Source: Pomphorhynchus laevis (lineage: Eukaryota > Acanthocephala > Palaeacanthocephala > Echinorhynchida > Pomphorhynchidae). From it: DNA of 64,000 nt. Made by a program: the position numbers and the translations under genes. The notes beneath the pieces were generated by a model. That model saw only the letters and a list, made by a program, of their open reading frames with translations. It ran no database searches and had not been told where the DNA came from. The stretch covers positions 124,001 through 188,000 of the forward strand of contig WNNJ02002966.1 in the NCBI GenBank assembly GCA_012934845.2. Reading direction: 5' to 3'. Numbering within the stretch: the stretch's first letter is position 1; every line of letters begins with the position of its first letter. This document shows, in pieces, positions 28,082 to 39,950 of this stretch.

Positions 28082-28975
28082 ACCTTATAGGATCAACTAC
28101 TTATAAGCCTATTCAGGCTACTCTGAAAATTAATAATTTTTCGCCCTTCGCAACAGATGATGATTTAAGTGCTCTCACATCTGAGTACAAAATTCACAAT
28201 ATTCGCCCCATCTTGGGCAAGAAAGGCCATGCTATACCAGTAGCATTCTGTTCTACGCTGTTGACCAGGCGGAATGACTCGCTAAAAGTGAATGTAACCC
28301 CTTTTTGGAATACAACCTTTTTTTAAATTGTAGACGCTGATGACTTAACATAACTCCATTGCAATGTGTGCCACCTTTAGGGGCACTGGTCCTTGAACTG
28401 CACTAGGCCCCAAACGTGTGGGGTTTGCAGCTCTTCTGAAGTCCATAGGGGAAATGTGCTCTCCCCCTCTATGTTCCAATTGTGATGGTCAGCACCAGGC
28501 CTAGTCTAGAAGATGTCCTATCTTCAAAGAATAAAAATTATGGCATTGTGGGGCACCTGCCAAACCGGCCCACTTTGCCGCTGCCAACTTATCAAATTCA
28601 ACCGGTTCTGGTATGACGGACACCGATATTATCAAACTTATTGACGCAAGATTGCAGATATACAAGGACGAGATTCGAGCCTTAATAAATCATCTGATAG
28701 CGAAATTTGAGGAGTCCCGTTCTTCTTCATCGACGATTCTTACCTCTTCAAAGAGAGCCCCCGTTCTAAGAAGAGATCCTCTTATAAAAAACTGACCTTC
28801 TTGAATTTGGCAAAGAAAGATGATATCTACTGGGAGTTGTTGGCATCAAAGGGAGATAAAGATAATGCCAGTGGGCAAGTGCCTTCTCTCGGTAGGGCTG
28901 GGAGTGAGAAGGGCAACTTTCTCTCTCCTAGTTTCTGCTAGGAGATAGGCATCCCACTCCAGCTGACGTAACACA

Positions 28976-29560
28976 ATGCAAAGTAGTCAGGAGCCTTTTT
29001 CACTGAATATACTTCAGTGGAATTTGAGAGGTGCTTCCGCACTTAGCCTTCTATCTGGTAGAGATGCGGATGTTATAGTCCTTAAGAAGACGCGGTCTAT
29101 CCGTCTCCCCCAGGACATTACTCGATTAATCTCCAAGCACATTTACATCCAATTCACATTACATAATCACTCCTCACGCCTCTTCATCTCAACGTCTTTT
29201 AACCCTAGTTAAATGCTCCTTAAGATCATCCCTTCTTTTAAACTATTTTTGTCCAGCCCTGTCTTGTTTAGCTATATCACTTTGTAAGAATGGTAAACGT
29301 AACAGTATAGCCAATATCTATATTAGGCCAGGGGAAATTCACAAGAATTGTGAGCTCCTGGACCGTATTTTGGGTAGTGGCTATGACATGTTACTCTGTG
29401 ACTTCAACGACAGAACTGGCCGCTGGATTAATGCAGCACTCCACAGAGCCAGGAACGACTACCTTATTCACAAACCATCATCCCCCACCTTTCATTGCTC
29501 AACAACTAATTCTCTCCTCGACATATTACTGCTTCATAATATGTGGTTGTTGAAACCTAT
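28976..29560 (+). pseudogene. LINE B ORF2, AP-endonuclease domain
   Basis: The start 'MQSSQEPFSLNILQWNLRGA' opens ORF2 with the endonuclease N-terminus ('DADVIVLKKTRSIRLPQDIT', where the family Gln-Glu-Thr has become Lys-Lys-Thr). Later, in another frame, come 'GYDMLLCDFNDRTGRWINAA' (Gly of GDFN changed to Cys) and 'SLLDILLLHN'. The catalytic Glu change alone would likely kill activity. Confidence 0.75.
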
Positions 29561-30252
29561 CTGTACTGAGCGGTCGCGCCAAAAATAGACCATCTCACAT
29601 GACCTAATTCGTTGGCGGATAGAGTAAGCTACGTTGCTTAGAAGGAGGTTTCACTTTGATACCATCAGAGTGGCTTTATTTCCGGCAGCTATCTAACTCT
29701 TCCCTAGAATTGGTAATGAGAGCTTGAACGAATTTAATTCCTACCTCTCATCGCAAGCTACTGCGTTTCTTTTTACTACCTATAAAGGTCGTATTTACAA
29801 TCACACTTTAACAAAACTCAAGGTTCTGGCTAAAATGCTACACCTTCCCAATGTCTCTATTTCTGTCATAAATGCCCTCTCGAATAAATACTGGAGCACT
29901 GATATAGGTTCTAGCTGAGCAGGGATAAGGCGAGCATCGCTTACCTAAACCCTTCTCAGTCTTCCTTCTGGAAGATATTCAAGAAGGAGAAGTTTGTCTG
30001 TTTAAAGGATAGAGCTTTAGGCCGGATTGGTAGTATAGGCCTTGATAAATTTTCGCAGGAGTCCCTATTCCTACATAATTATGGAGCTACTCAATCACCC
30101 CAACCAATCCCGCCTTGGGTGACTTCAGGAGCAGGGACTTATCTGTTACAGATATCCTTAGCTCATGGGGGGCCACTTCCGGGCACCTCTAAATCCGCGC
30201 TCCACTATCTTCTCGGGTTTATCAGCTTTTAACAGCCGATCAAAGAAGAGAA

Positions 30253-31110
30253 GTGGCCGTCACAATGCTTTTAGCATCACCATCCGATGTAGCTGGCATC
30301 AATATAAGTCGTAGAATTTTTTTATCCAAGCGTAGTGTGGTTTCATGTCCTAAAGATCTGAGTCCTATTTCGATTCAAAACTTCCTCATCTCCATCTACA
30401 AAAAAGCGCTTGCTCGTATAATCCGCGACCATTTAAGTAAGCGTAATTCGATCCCACCGAGTTTTCATGGGTTTGTCAAAGGACGCTCGGTCCATTCAGC
30501 AATAGGTGAAGTGCATCAGTTTTGTAGGGATAATAGCCATCAACTAGGTGTGGATGTTTTTCTTGACTTTTCTGCTGCATTTAACTGCATTTCCATTCTC
30601 TTTGTTTTCTTCTCTCTCAGGTTCATCGAGTTGTCTGTGAGAATTGTTAACAGGGTGGAGATATTACTATATACCAAGCGGTTCTACTATGAAGACGACC
30701 CTGATGCGCGTAAGTTCTACCCTATTACGGGTGTGCCTCGAGGCTCACCTCTTTCTCCTATCTTATATCTTGCTGTCTCTGTTGTACTATTCAAGAATTT
30801 TAAACGTGATCAACATCTAGTGGTATACGCTGATGATAGCACGGCCCTGCTCTCTGGACGCAGGTGCAAAGATGTCACCTCGCAGATCAGCCGTTTCTTT
30901 TTAAGATTAACAAACCTGCTGACCCCATCCAATTTTATTTTAAATTCATCCAAATCGCAGGTGGTTGTCTTTCATGGCACCCCTGCGACAAAGAAAAAAT
31001 TGAAGATACTAGCACTCTCAGCTATATCTTCCATATTGACTAATCAATCACTCCATACCTTCACAATTCGAGTAAAATACCTGAGGGTCACTGTTACGGG
31101 GAACTGGTAG
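30253..31110 (+). pseudogene. LINE B ORF2, reverse transcriptase domain
   Basis: 285 open codons: 'SCPKDLSPISIQNFLISIYK', 'GFVKGRSVHSAIGEVHQFCR', motif A 'VDVFLDFSAAFNCIS', motif B 'GVPRGSPLSPILYLAVSVVL', motif C 'LVVYADDSTALLSGRR'. YADD is intact. It ends at a stop before the conserved C-terminal region, which continues in frame pieces to 31425. Confidence 0.8.
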
Positions 31111-31557
31111 GCGAAAGCTAGCCTGGATAGACTTAAACTGTTCCTGAAGAAAGCTAGGTGGGCCCTGAAACGGGCTCAGCATCTTTCGTTGAATGGGAAA
31201 CCCTAAGTGCGTATATGGGGTACTTGGGCTATCTCGGGATTAGTCTTCTTTTCGAGAGGACGTCCTCCAGAGCAAAGACTAAGGTTTCTCGAGTTCCTCA
31301 TCTCGCGATTACTGTTTATAGTCCGCATCGATTAGACTCTTCGGGGAGGGAAAAGACCTTGAATGGTTCAGTCGGAGAGCGGCCTGTTGGATTGGCTGGA
31401 GGGCTTAGATCCCGCTTGACCTGATGTCGTGACATAATTATGAAGACTAAATGCTGTTATGATTTGTCTTATCTGAACTGGAGTTGTTTTTTTCTAATGT
31501 CTCTTTTCGTATTTTTTAGTTGTTGTTAGTTATTTATTAAAGAAATTCCTTATTATT

Positions 31558-31971
31558 ATGAAAAAAATGAACAGCGTTACGGAGCGATCCAAGGATTTAG
31601 GAAAAATTGCTGAAAACGCTTACAAATCAATGATAATAGCCTTAAATTTGGACGATAAAAGGCTGGTTTGTTATAATTTCTGCCACCAGGTCAGTAATGT
31701 TTGTGTTTCTTCTAATGTTGTGGGTACAGGGGAACTTCCCTCCATCCCAAAAGCCAAGAATTTGATTCAAATTAAACTTAAAGAGCATATGGAAAGGCAT
31801 AAATTATTTAACATTTTTCTTCGATCACTTACAAGTAACTATCAAAACCGTATACTTTTCAACTTCATTAAACTATATGAAGAGGAAATCAAGATATCAT
31901 TCGCCGCGTCTGGGTTGGTGAAGGAATACGAAAGTTTCTTTGCCGCTAATTTATCCCATCTCGGTCCTTGA
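31558..31971 (+). pseudogene. LINE C ORF1, N-terminal half
   Basis: 137 open codons containing 'AKNLIQIKLKEHMERHKLFN', 'IFLRSLTSNYQNRILFNFIK' and 'SFAASGLVKEYESFFAANLS'. This aligns with LINE D ORF1 ('KHALFGTFLRDFAMITRNRV', 'LEDYRKFFSNNLSTIG'). No known domain; position and match to D define it as the gag-like ORF1 start, which is missing from A and B. Confidence 0.65.
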
Positions 31972-32334
31972 AGGCCATGCCAATACTGGCCTCGTTAAAA
32001 CTCACAAACATTCCTTTGCTCATGGAGAAAGATGACATTATGACACTCGAAAAGAAATTCAATGTATTAAATTATCGTAATGCAATGGGGAGGAGTTGAT
32101 CTTCCCTCCTTATTGGGTTCGTGACTTCTTCTCTTGAAAACGCCGAAGTTTTGTCCAACTTAGCATGTAATCCGTTTATCGGATTTAATATACATTTTAA
32201 ACATATAAGTTCAGAAGACCGCACATTCCCGACTGCAATAAATGCCACAAGTAGGGGGGGGCACTGAGACTCCAGTTATGAGTCCCCCAGACTTTATAGT
32301 TATTGTGGTCTGATGAATTGTATCCAGACCGGAG

Positions 32335-32725
32335 GAAAATGTGTCTCCTCCTCCAATCTAGTATTTTATTCTAATTTCCTCCAATCTAGTATTTCTATCT
32401 AGTATTTTATTCTAATTCAAAGTATATTATTTATTATCCATCCATAAAAATTTGCCACTTAAGAGTTTAAATGTATTCTTTATATTATTGTGTTGATTTA
32501 TGTATACTATTTTCTGCTTGATGTTATTTTTATAGTAACCTAGTTTAAAATATGTATCTATTAAATTATTTAATTGATTTTGAAGAAAGCCAATATCATT
32601 ACATATTGTTGCAATTCTTAAAATTCCATCATTTAATGTGTTATATTTTATTTTATATATTATGCATGAATGCTCATTCAAAAATATGTTTCTTGTAAAT
32701 TTAAATATGTCATCTTTACGAAAAA
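32335..32725 (-). mobile_element. PLE-Y 3' scrap inserted in LINE C
   Basis: The minus-strand 84-codon frame (32681-32427) gives the PLE-Y RT end: 'FLNEHSCIIYKIKYNTLN', 'IATICNDIGFLQNQLNNLID', 'QHNNIKNTFKLLSGKFLWMD'. The left edge carries 'ctagtattttattctaat' repeated two or three times. It splits the ORF1 end of LINE C, so this insertion is younger than LINE C. The structured block is absent here. Confidence 0.75.
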
Positions 32726-32884
32726 TAGAAAGCTTATTAAGGCAAGAAAGTCAGAAGAAAAGGTAAATGAAGATATTGATGGCGGGCAAGTGTCTTCCCT
32801 AGTCAGGGCTAGTGGCGGGAAGGGCTACCTTTTCGCACCTAGTTCTGTCTAGGTTGGGCAATCCCGTACCACTCGTCCATAACA

Positions 32885-33457
32885 ATGCAGATTAATCATG
32901 AGCCTTTTTCACTGAATATCCCTCAGTGGAATTCGAGAGCTGCTTCTGCCACTAGACTTCTATCCGGTAGAGAGGCATATGTTATAGTCCTTCAGGAGAC
33001 GCAGTCTATCTGTCTTCCCCAGGACATTACTCAATTTATTCCTAAGCATATTTGTTCCCACTATACTCCGTATATAACCCCGACTCACTCCTCTTCATCT
33101 CAAGGTATTTTAACCTTAGTTAAATGCTCCTTAAGATCTTCTCTCCAACTTAACTATTCTTGTCCAGCCCTGTCTTGTTTAGTTAAATCACTCTGTAAGA
33201 ACGGTAAGCGCCTCAGTCTTGCCAATGTCTACATCCGTACAGGTGAGATTAACAAGAACAGTGAATTCCTGGATAGGATTTTTGACAGCGGCTTTGACAT
33301 AGTACTTGGTGATTTTAACAACAAAACTGGTCGTTGGATTAATGCAGCACTCCGCAGAGCCAGGAACGTTCACCTTGTTCATAAACCACCCTCCCCCACC
33401 TTTCATTGCACATCAACGAATTCACTCCTCGACTTATTACTGATCCATGAGAGGTGA
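32885..33457 (+). pseudogene. LINE C ORF2, AP-endonuclease domain
   Basis: 190 open codons give nearly the whole endonuclease: 'EPFSLNIPQWNSRAASATRL', 'VIVLQETQSICLPQDITQFI', 'SLANVYIRTGEINKNSEFLD', 'GFDIVLGDFNNKTGRWINAA' and 'PSPTFHCTSTNSLLDLLL'. The key QET, GDFN and S-LD motifs are present. It is the longest uninterrupted endonuclease in the window. Confidence 0.85.
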
Positions 33458-33983
33458 ATGTTGCAACCCCTATGTACGGAGCAGTCGCGACAATATCTCT
33501 CCATCTCTCATGACTTAATTCGTTGGCGGATAGAAGAGGTACGCTGCTTCGAAGGAGATTCCACTTTGATCCTATCAGAGTGCCTTTCTTTCAGGCAGCT
33601 ATCCAACGCTTCTCCAAAATTCGTAACGAGAGTCTAACCGAATTTAATTCCTACCTCTCTTCGCAAGCTACCGCGGTGCTTTCGACTACCTACAAAGGTC
33701 GTATTTATAATCAAACTCCGACAAAACTCAAGACCTTAGCATTTATGCTCCGTATTCCTAAGACGAAGCATAAATGCCCCGTCTTAGGAAGCCACTATGA
33801 TAGTGACTCTTCCTTAGGAAGGAGGAGTCACTATCCTTACATAATTATGGTGCCACTCAATCTCCTCAGCCAACCCTGCCTTGGAAAGACTTTAGAAGTA
33901 GGGATTTATCTGTCACAGATATCCTTAATTCCGGGGTCTCTTCCGGGCACCTCCAAATCCGTCGCTCTACTCTCTTCTCGTGC

Positions 33984-34764
33984 TTGTCAGCTTTTGACAG
34001 CCGAACAAAGAGAGAAGTGGCCGTCACAATGCTTTTAGCCACCCCTTCCGATGTGGCCGGCACCAACATCAGTAGACGAATTTTTATACCACAAAAATTT
34101 CCGGTCTCATGTCCTAAAGACCTGCGGTTCATATCGATTCAAAATTCCCTCGTCTCCATATACGAGAAAGCGCTGGCGCATAAAATCCGCGACCATCTAA
34201 GTAGGCGAAAATTAATCCCACCAGGTTTCCATCGGATCGTCAAAAGTCGCTCGGTTCAACAGCTATAGGTAAAGTGCATCAGTTCTGTCAGGAGAATAGC
34301 CACCAACTTGCTGTGGCTGTTTTCCTTGACTTTTCTGCTGCATTTGACCGCATCTCCATTCCCTTTGTTATCTCTTCTCTCAGGTCCCTCGGGTTGCCGT
34401 GAGAATTGTTAACAGGGTGAAGATACTGCTGTACACCAAGCGATTCTACCATGAAGACGACCCTGATGCGCTTCACTTCTACCCTATTATGGGTGTGCCT
34501 CAAGGCTCCCCTCTTTCTCCTATCTTATATCTTGCTGCTTCCATTGAACTCTTTAAAATATTTAAACTCGAACAACGTCTAGTGGTATACGCTGATAATA
34601 CCACAGTCCTGTTTTCAGGACGCAGGTGCAAAGACGTAGTCTCGGACATCAGCCGATTCTTTTTAAAATTAAAACACCAGCTAACCCGGTCAAATCTTAT
34701 TTTAAACTCCGCTAAATCGCACGTGGTTGTCTTTCATGGCGCCCCTGCAAAACGCAAAAGCTGA
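33984..34764 (+). pseudogene. LINE C ORF2, reverse transcriptase domain, broken
   Basis: Two open parts in different frames: 33984-34268 ('VSCPKDLRFISIQNSLVSIY', 'GFHRIVKSRSVQQL') and 34399-34764 ('GVPQGSPLSPILYLAASI', 'LVVYADNTTVLFSGRR'). The second catalytic Asp of YADD is Asn here. Motif A ('FLDFSAAFDRISIPFVISS') lies between in a third piece (about 34320-34380). Confidence 0.8.
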
Positions 34765-34836
34765 AGATATCAGCACTCTCTGCCCTCTCCTCTATTTTGA
34801 CTAATCAACCACTCCCTACATTCACGAGTCGATGCA

Positions 34837-35782
34837 AACTGTAATATATACATGCCGAATCCTTTGAAGGATCCAACGAACGACACGATGCAGCAACAAA
34901 TGAATCACCTGAAATAAATAGAGATGGTCTGATAAGCAAGGTTTCAGTTTACGAGCATTTTGCCACTGAAACTTAACAATTTATTGGAAATGCTCTTTTT
35001 TAAGATCACACAGGGAGCCGAAAAGTCATCGAGATGGCTCATACTACTGATGAGCGCTTCCGGTAATCTCTGAAGTCTAGTAGTGACTAATAGTATGCTG
35101 ATCGTTGACTGTTTTAAAGTTAATTACCGACAGCAGTCTTCAGTATATATAATCGTGATTTATATACTAAATCATTTATCTAAGTACATGAAATTTAATT
35201 TTATTTTCAATTTCGATTTTAAATTTTAAATTGAAATTTAAAAATAAAAATTTAATTTTAAATTTTAACTTGATACAAATTATATATAATCTTATATAAC
35301 AATAATCATCCATAGGCACCTTAACCTTATTCTGATAGAATAAAGAGCAAGAAGCACCTTTCTCCTTATTCTGATACATCGTCTGTTATTTATTATTTAA
35401 TTCATAAAAATTGACGTTTATTTTAAATTTTTTATTTTAACTTGATTTTAATTATAGAAAATCTAAAAACAATTATTAATTTTATTATTTATTATTAGCT
35501 AATCGCTAATATCATTCCAATTTCGCTTGCTGTTTTACAGCCATCATCATGAATTAGATTTTAATTATTTTTGCTGATCATGTATGCTGTGGATACTTTG
35601 TTTCCGAATGCGTCTGGGCTGCGCAGATAAAAATGCGTGATATTTTATTTTTCTCAACAACATGTAAATACGAGTTTCTGAACACTTTAATTTTGCACAT
35701 TTTGATAAGCATTTTGTAATTGTATTGACTTATCAGAAATATCATTGACCATACTTGAATTTTTAATTGAATATAATACTTG
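34837..35782. other. Mixed repeat debris between LINE C and the foldback element
   Basis: 34837-35130 is GC-richer than its right flank and contains no recognised motif. 35340-35480 has the PLE-Y tail words 'cgtctgttatttattattta' and 'aattcataaaaattgacg' without the structured block. The rest is AT-rich. Confidence 0.4.
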
Positions 35783-36850
35783 AATTATTTTTATTCAAAT
35801 TTGAAATGAGGAAACACAATTGTTCGTATTGCTATTGAATTTCAATATTTTGATGGATATGAAGATTTATTTCAGTTTTTGAGGTGACACTTATCAGTTA
35901 AGACTTGATAATCTTTTACTTATAATGGTAATCCTTTACAACGCTGTACCCTAACGTCATCCAAATTTTGAAATTAAATTTAATCACGACCAATCTAAAT
36001 TTGGTGCCTCTATCATTAAATCGTGTGGTGAATTAATAAGTCAGATCAGCTAACTAAGTATACTAATTTTATACTATTTATAAATTAAAAATAACGATAA
36101 AATATATTAAAATTAGTTATAAAAAATAATACAATAAGATTTTATATAATTTATATTTTTTATTTTTTATTGAGATAAAAATCATGAATATGTAACAAAA
36201 TTAGTCAGATAACTGAGTCTACGTAATATACTACTATAATTATTTGTTATTCATTATTTAATTATTTTATTGAAATTGAAATTTTAAAATGAAAATTTAA
36301 CTTTAAATTCTAACTTGATACAAATTACAATTTTTAACTATTTATAATTATTTATTATCTAATAATTTAATTTTTTATAAAGACAAATAATAGTAGTATA
36401 TTACGTAGACTCAGTTATCTGACTAATTTTGTTAAATATTCATGATTTTTATCTCAATAAAAAATAAAAAATATAAATTATATAAAATCTTATTGTATTA
36501 TTTTTTATAATTAATTTTAATTTTAATATATTTTATCGTTATTTTTAATTTATAAATAGTATAAAATTAGTATACTTAGTTAGCTGATCTGACTTATTAA
36601 TTCACCACACGATTTAATGATAGAGGCACCAAATTTAGATTGGTCGTGATTAAATTTAATTTCAAAATTTGGATGACGTTAGGGTACAGCGTTGTAAAGG
36701 ATTACCATTATAAGTAAAAGATTATCAAGTGTTAACTGATAAGTGTCACCTCAAAAACTGAAATAAATCTTCATATCCATCAAAATATTGAAATTCAATA
36801 GCAATACGAACAATTGTGTTTCCTCATTTCAAATTTGAATAAAAATAATT
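35783..36850. repeat. Foldback element with ~465-bp inverted arms
   Basis: Left arm about 35783-36247, right arm about 36382-36850, separated by ~134 bp. The arms are close to identical when one is reversed (e.g. left 'gggatgac'-side words 'ctgtaccctaacgtcatcca' against right 'tggatgacgttagggtacag'). The inner arm ends carry 'ataactgagtctacgtaata', the word that also ends PLE-Y tails. No transposase frame. It is either a MITE-like foldback or two tail-to-tail copies of one repeat. Confidence 0.75.
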
Positions 36851-36946
36851 CTTGACCTACGTATTGTTTTAAAATGTATTTCTATGATTTTTTTCAGATC
36901 GCTAACGAAATTTTTAATGTTTTAATTTTTAATTTTTAATGATCGT

Positions 36947-37136
36947 TTTATCAAAACATTATTCAAAAAGTTGTCAAGCACATGCTAAAATGTTTATATT
37001 GAATTCATACTTATGAAACATTTATTATACTTATTTAAATATTTATCAAAACATTATTCAAAAAGTTGTCAAGCACATGCTAAAATGTTTATATTGAATT
37101 CATACTTATGAAACATTTATTATACTTATTTAAAAT
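36947..37136. repeat. Two-copy tandem repeat, 95-bp period
   Basis: Copies at 36947-37041 and 37042-37136 appear identical over nearly all of their length ('tttatcaaaacattattcaa', 'aaagttgtcaagcacatgct', ...). A recent tandem duplication. Confidence 0.8.
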
Positions 37137-37349
37137 TATATATGACCTATGCAATCAAATGTTCACTTGCAGGTTCACTAAAATTATACAAATAATAAAT
37201 TTTAACGAAAAAAAATCAGTTGGCAACAGAGATTAGGAAGTTGAGTAGAAAACTTAAAAGACACGAAGGAAGTATATGTACGCATGTAGGCAGGTGATGA
37301 GTTCCAGACAAAATATGTGGCAATGGATTAAGATCTTTATTGCCACACA

Positions 37350-37980
37350 TTTAATTCCAAAATTTGGATGACGTTAGGGTACAACGTTGTAAAGGATTAC
37401 CGCTATAAGTTAAGGATTATCAAGTGTTAACTGATAAGTTGATCAATAATTTTTTTATATCAATTTTTTAGAACTTAATTTTTTCTAAAAAGGATAAGAC
37501 GTCTTCTTAGTTTATTTAGATAAAAATAAGCTGGCATGTGATAATGATGTTAGGTATACTATGCCGTTTAAATGATGTATTTAATTTGACTTAATTTTAT
37601 TGGAGTTTGGATTACCAATTTATTATATAATTATTTAATTTTTATTTGGCATTTTTAATCTATAAGTAAAATAGGTAGAATAAGTTAGCTGATTTAATTT
37701 GATATGACTTACAATTGCTTAAGTTACACTTCAATATAATTCCAGAACGTTACCAAAATAAAATTAAGTTAAAAATAAACAGAATTAATTATAATAATTT
37801 ATTATTTAATTATTTATTTTATCACCATTTTTAATTTATAATTAATTAATTTATTTTTAATTTATAAATAGTAGACTCAGTTAGCTGATCTGACGCACTA
37901 ATTCGCCACGTGATTTAATGATAGAGGCAGTGAATCTAAATTGGCCCTGGTTACATTTAATTCCAAAATATTGGAATTCA
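37350..37980. repeat. Pieces of the foldback-arm repeat
   Basis: 37350-37442 matches the arm segment with 'ttggatgacgttagggtaca' and 'tatcaagtgttaactgataa'; 37868-37975 matches the segment 'gtagactcagttagctgatc' through 'gatttaatgatagaggca'. They lie in the same orientation as the right arm, so the arm sequence exists outside the foldback as an ordinary dispersed repeat. Confidence 0.65.
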
Positions 37981-39579
37981 ATAACAATATGAATTTTTTT
38001 TACTTCTTGTATACCTTGTAGTGAGAATTTACAACACTTTTGAATTAAAAGACCCAAATTTAGAAATTTATGTTTCTAAACTCGAAATGTTTTAATAATC
38101 AACAAATGATGGCCGCTCTAAAACGCATTTCGAAAACCATTTTGATACTCAATGTTTGTGATAATATAGAATTTCTACAGTCAACTCGATTTATAAATGA
38201 TAAATGAGTTACTTTTATGATTAATATGAAGTAAGCATATTAAACGATTCAAAAATTGTGAAACTTTATTTGGGAATTATCGAAATCTTAAAAGTACAGT
38301 AATTTTAATGGTTCAATAGAGTTATTTTGCTTCAAGAAGAATACATTTCACAAATATTAAAGAGATTAATATTAATTAGCCGATATTAAAGAGACCTGCG
38401 CTGGCATTTGCCAGTGCTTTTGCTAATGATCCTTTTTGGTGAAGCTGTAGTACTGATTTAGTACTCTATGATGTTACTAGAAAATTTTCTAGTACATCAT
38501 TCACATTGATTCATTCATTGATTGCCGTCTGCCAGTCCTCTTCTGCATCCAGTAGTAGGAGGGATCTGGCACTGATGAGTCATTGTGATGACAAACGGCA
38601 TTCGTCATTCTTTCGCGTCTGGCTTACATGTTTTACAACAAATATTAAAATATACTTTAAAGGTAGGTTTTAACTTAATCCAAGTTAAAGTTACCAGAAA
38701 ATTTTAATTTTCTCGTAACTATTACAGAAAATTACAAAAACATACAAATATCTTTGAAGGAGCTTTATTCATTACTTTGAGTGCAACTACATAAAAATCA
38801 CTTTTCTAATATAAATTGACTGTAAAAGTTGTCATGGCGACATACTATCAAATTTATATGAAGAATATAATTCGCATTTACGACAGGTTAATTGGTAACA
38901 AGCTATGCACAAACCACTCAACTTTTTAATAGGATGGTTCAAATAAACTAAGATTGATCTCAAGATGATCCATAAATGTTCTCTGCGCGCAACACGGTAG
39001 ATTTCAGTTGGTCTCGTCAGATGAAATATAATTCATCTATGAATTATCTTGCCAAAACAGTGATCCACCATTAATCAGGCATAATGCCCTCTTTCCAGTG
39101 AATTCTCGGGAGTAACCACTGATCCAGGATTGTCACATCAATTATTAATCATGTCATTGGTTAATGGTTTTGTATTTCTATACACATTATTTATTATGAA
39201 ATCAATTTATTTACAAAAGCTTAATGGTACCTTTGATAACACGTAAGACCTTTTAAATTAACTTGGATGTATTTATTGGTGGTATAGCTTATCTATGGCG
39301 AATCACAAAGTGATGCAAAACGGTGTACTGAATATTCATTTATCAGCTTGCTCTCCAGATTAAGCCTATTTTACCTACTTTCAATACGAAAAGCTAACAT
39401 TCCCTAACCAGTATATCATTCAGAATCCAGGAGCATGAGTCGATGTCGCATGTTCAGACATCATGGGCGCAAAATGTAAACGTATTTACTTATGTCCTTT
39501 TTATTCATGTGCTGTACCGAAATTACTGTACCTAAATCCCCGGCTTTATTATTTATGATAATATAATACAATGAATGAC
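37981..39579. other. Gene-free stretch
   Basis: No coding or transposon domain recognised. 38395-38620 is less AT-rich and holds short direct echoes ('ctggcatttgccagt', 'ctagaaaattttctag') but no ORF. Confidence 0.4.
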
Positions 39580-39617
39580 ATTGAGGAGAACGCAACATTT
39601 GTTGCGTTCTCCTCAAT
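39580..39617. repeat. Perfect 18-bp-arm palindrome
   Basis: Arms 'attgaggagaacgcaaca' and its exact reverse complement flank a 2-bp TT spacer. As RNA it would be a long tight hairpin on either strand. No poly-T follows. Confidence 0.8.
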
Positions 39618-39702
39618 AGATGGTGTTTTCATCTGAATTTTAAAATAAGAAAAGTTTATGCAAATCTTCAAATTGCAACAGTTACAACAATCACAATTCA
39701 AG

Positions 39703-39880
39703 TTATGGGGGATTAATTAATCGTTTTAAAAGGGTTAGATCATTCGAGATTTCTCGTTTTACCTTTAAGTGCTTGCGTTCCAGACGAATAACAATGTCGT
39801 CAATGCATATTGAGCTGGACAACACTCTCCCGACGCTTTGAACCACCTCAAGTAAGCTTGTTTTTTGACAATAAAAAGTA
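39703..39880 (-). other. Possible exon of an unknown gene
   Basis: The minus strand is open with 'LLEVVQSVGRVLSSSICIDD', 'IVIRLERKHLK' and then a donor-like 'gtaaaac' after AAG at about 39758; acceptor-like 'ttggtatcag' lies near 39900. Composition is less AT-biased than the flanks. No family recognised and no partner exon found. Confidence 0.3.
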
Positions 39881-39950
39881 TAAGTATTTTCTGATACCAA
39901 CAACTTTTAAAATTAAATTCGACTTCATTGTATAATGAGATTGACATCCG

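Larger units (their letters stand above)
28082..31440 (+). mobile_element. LINE B (same family as A), 5'-truncated, broken
   Basis: Plus strand: ORF1 part from 'STTYKPIQATLKINNF' (28100) through decayed zinc knuckles (28350-28520), an ORF1 end (28613-28950), endonuclease (28976-29560), linker (29590-30020), RT (30040-31110) and C-terminus (31100-31425). Stops and frame changes number about ten. The segment order equals LINE A; A and B start back to back inside ORF1 at 28081/28082. Confidence 0.8.
31540..34836 (+). mobile_element. LINE C (same family), broken, carrying a PLE-Y insertion
   Basis: Plus strand: ORF1 N-terminal half (31558-31971), decayed knuckle region (about 32000-32330), an inserted PLE-Y scrap on the minus strand (32335-32725), ORF1 end (32730-32852), endonuclease (32885-33457), linker (33523-34040) and RT (33984-34764). 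It stops at 34836, short of the conserved C-terminus. It follows LINE B by ~100 bp in the same orientation. Confidence 0.75.

Noticed and set aside
36947-37136. CRISPR-like or satellite array
   Set aside because: Only two 95-bp units without unique spacers, in a eukaryotic genome; a plain tandem duplication.
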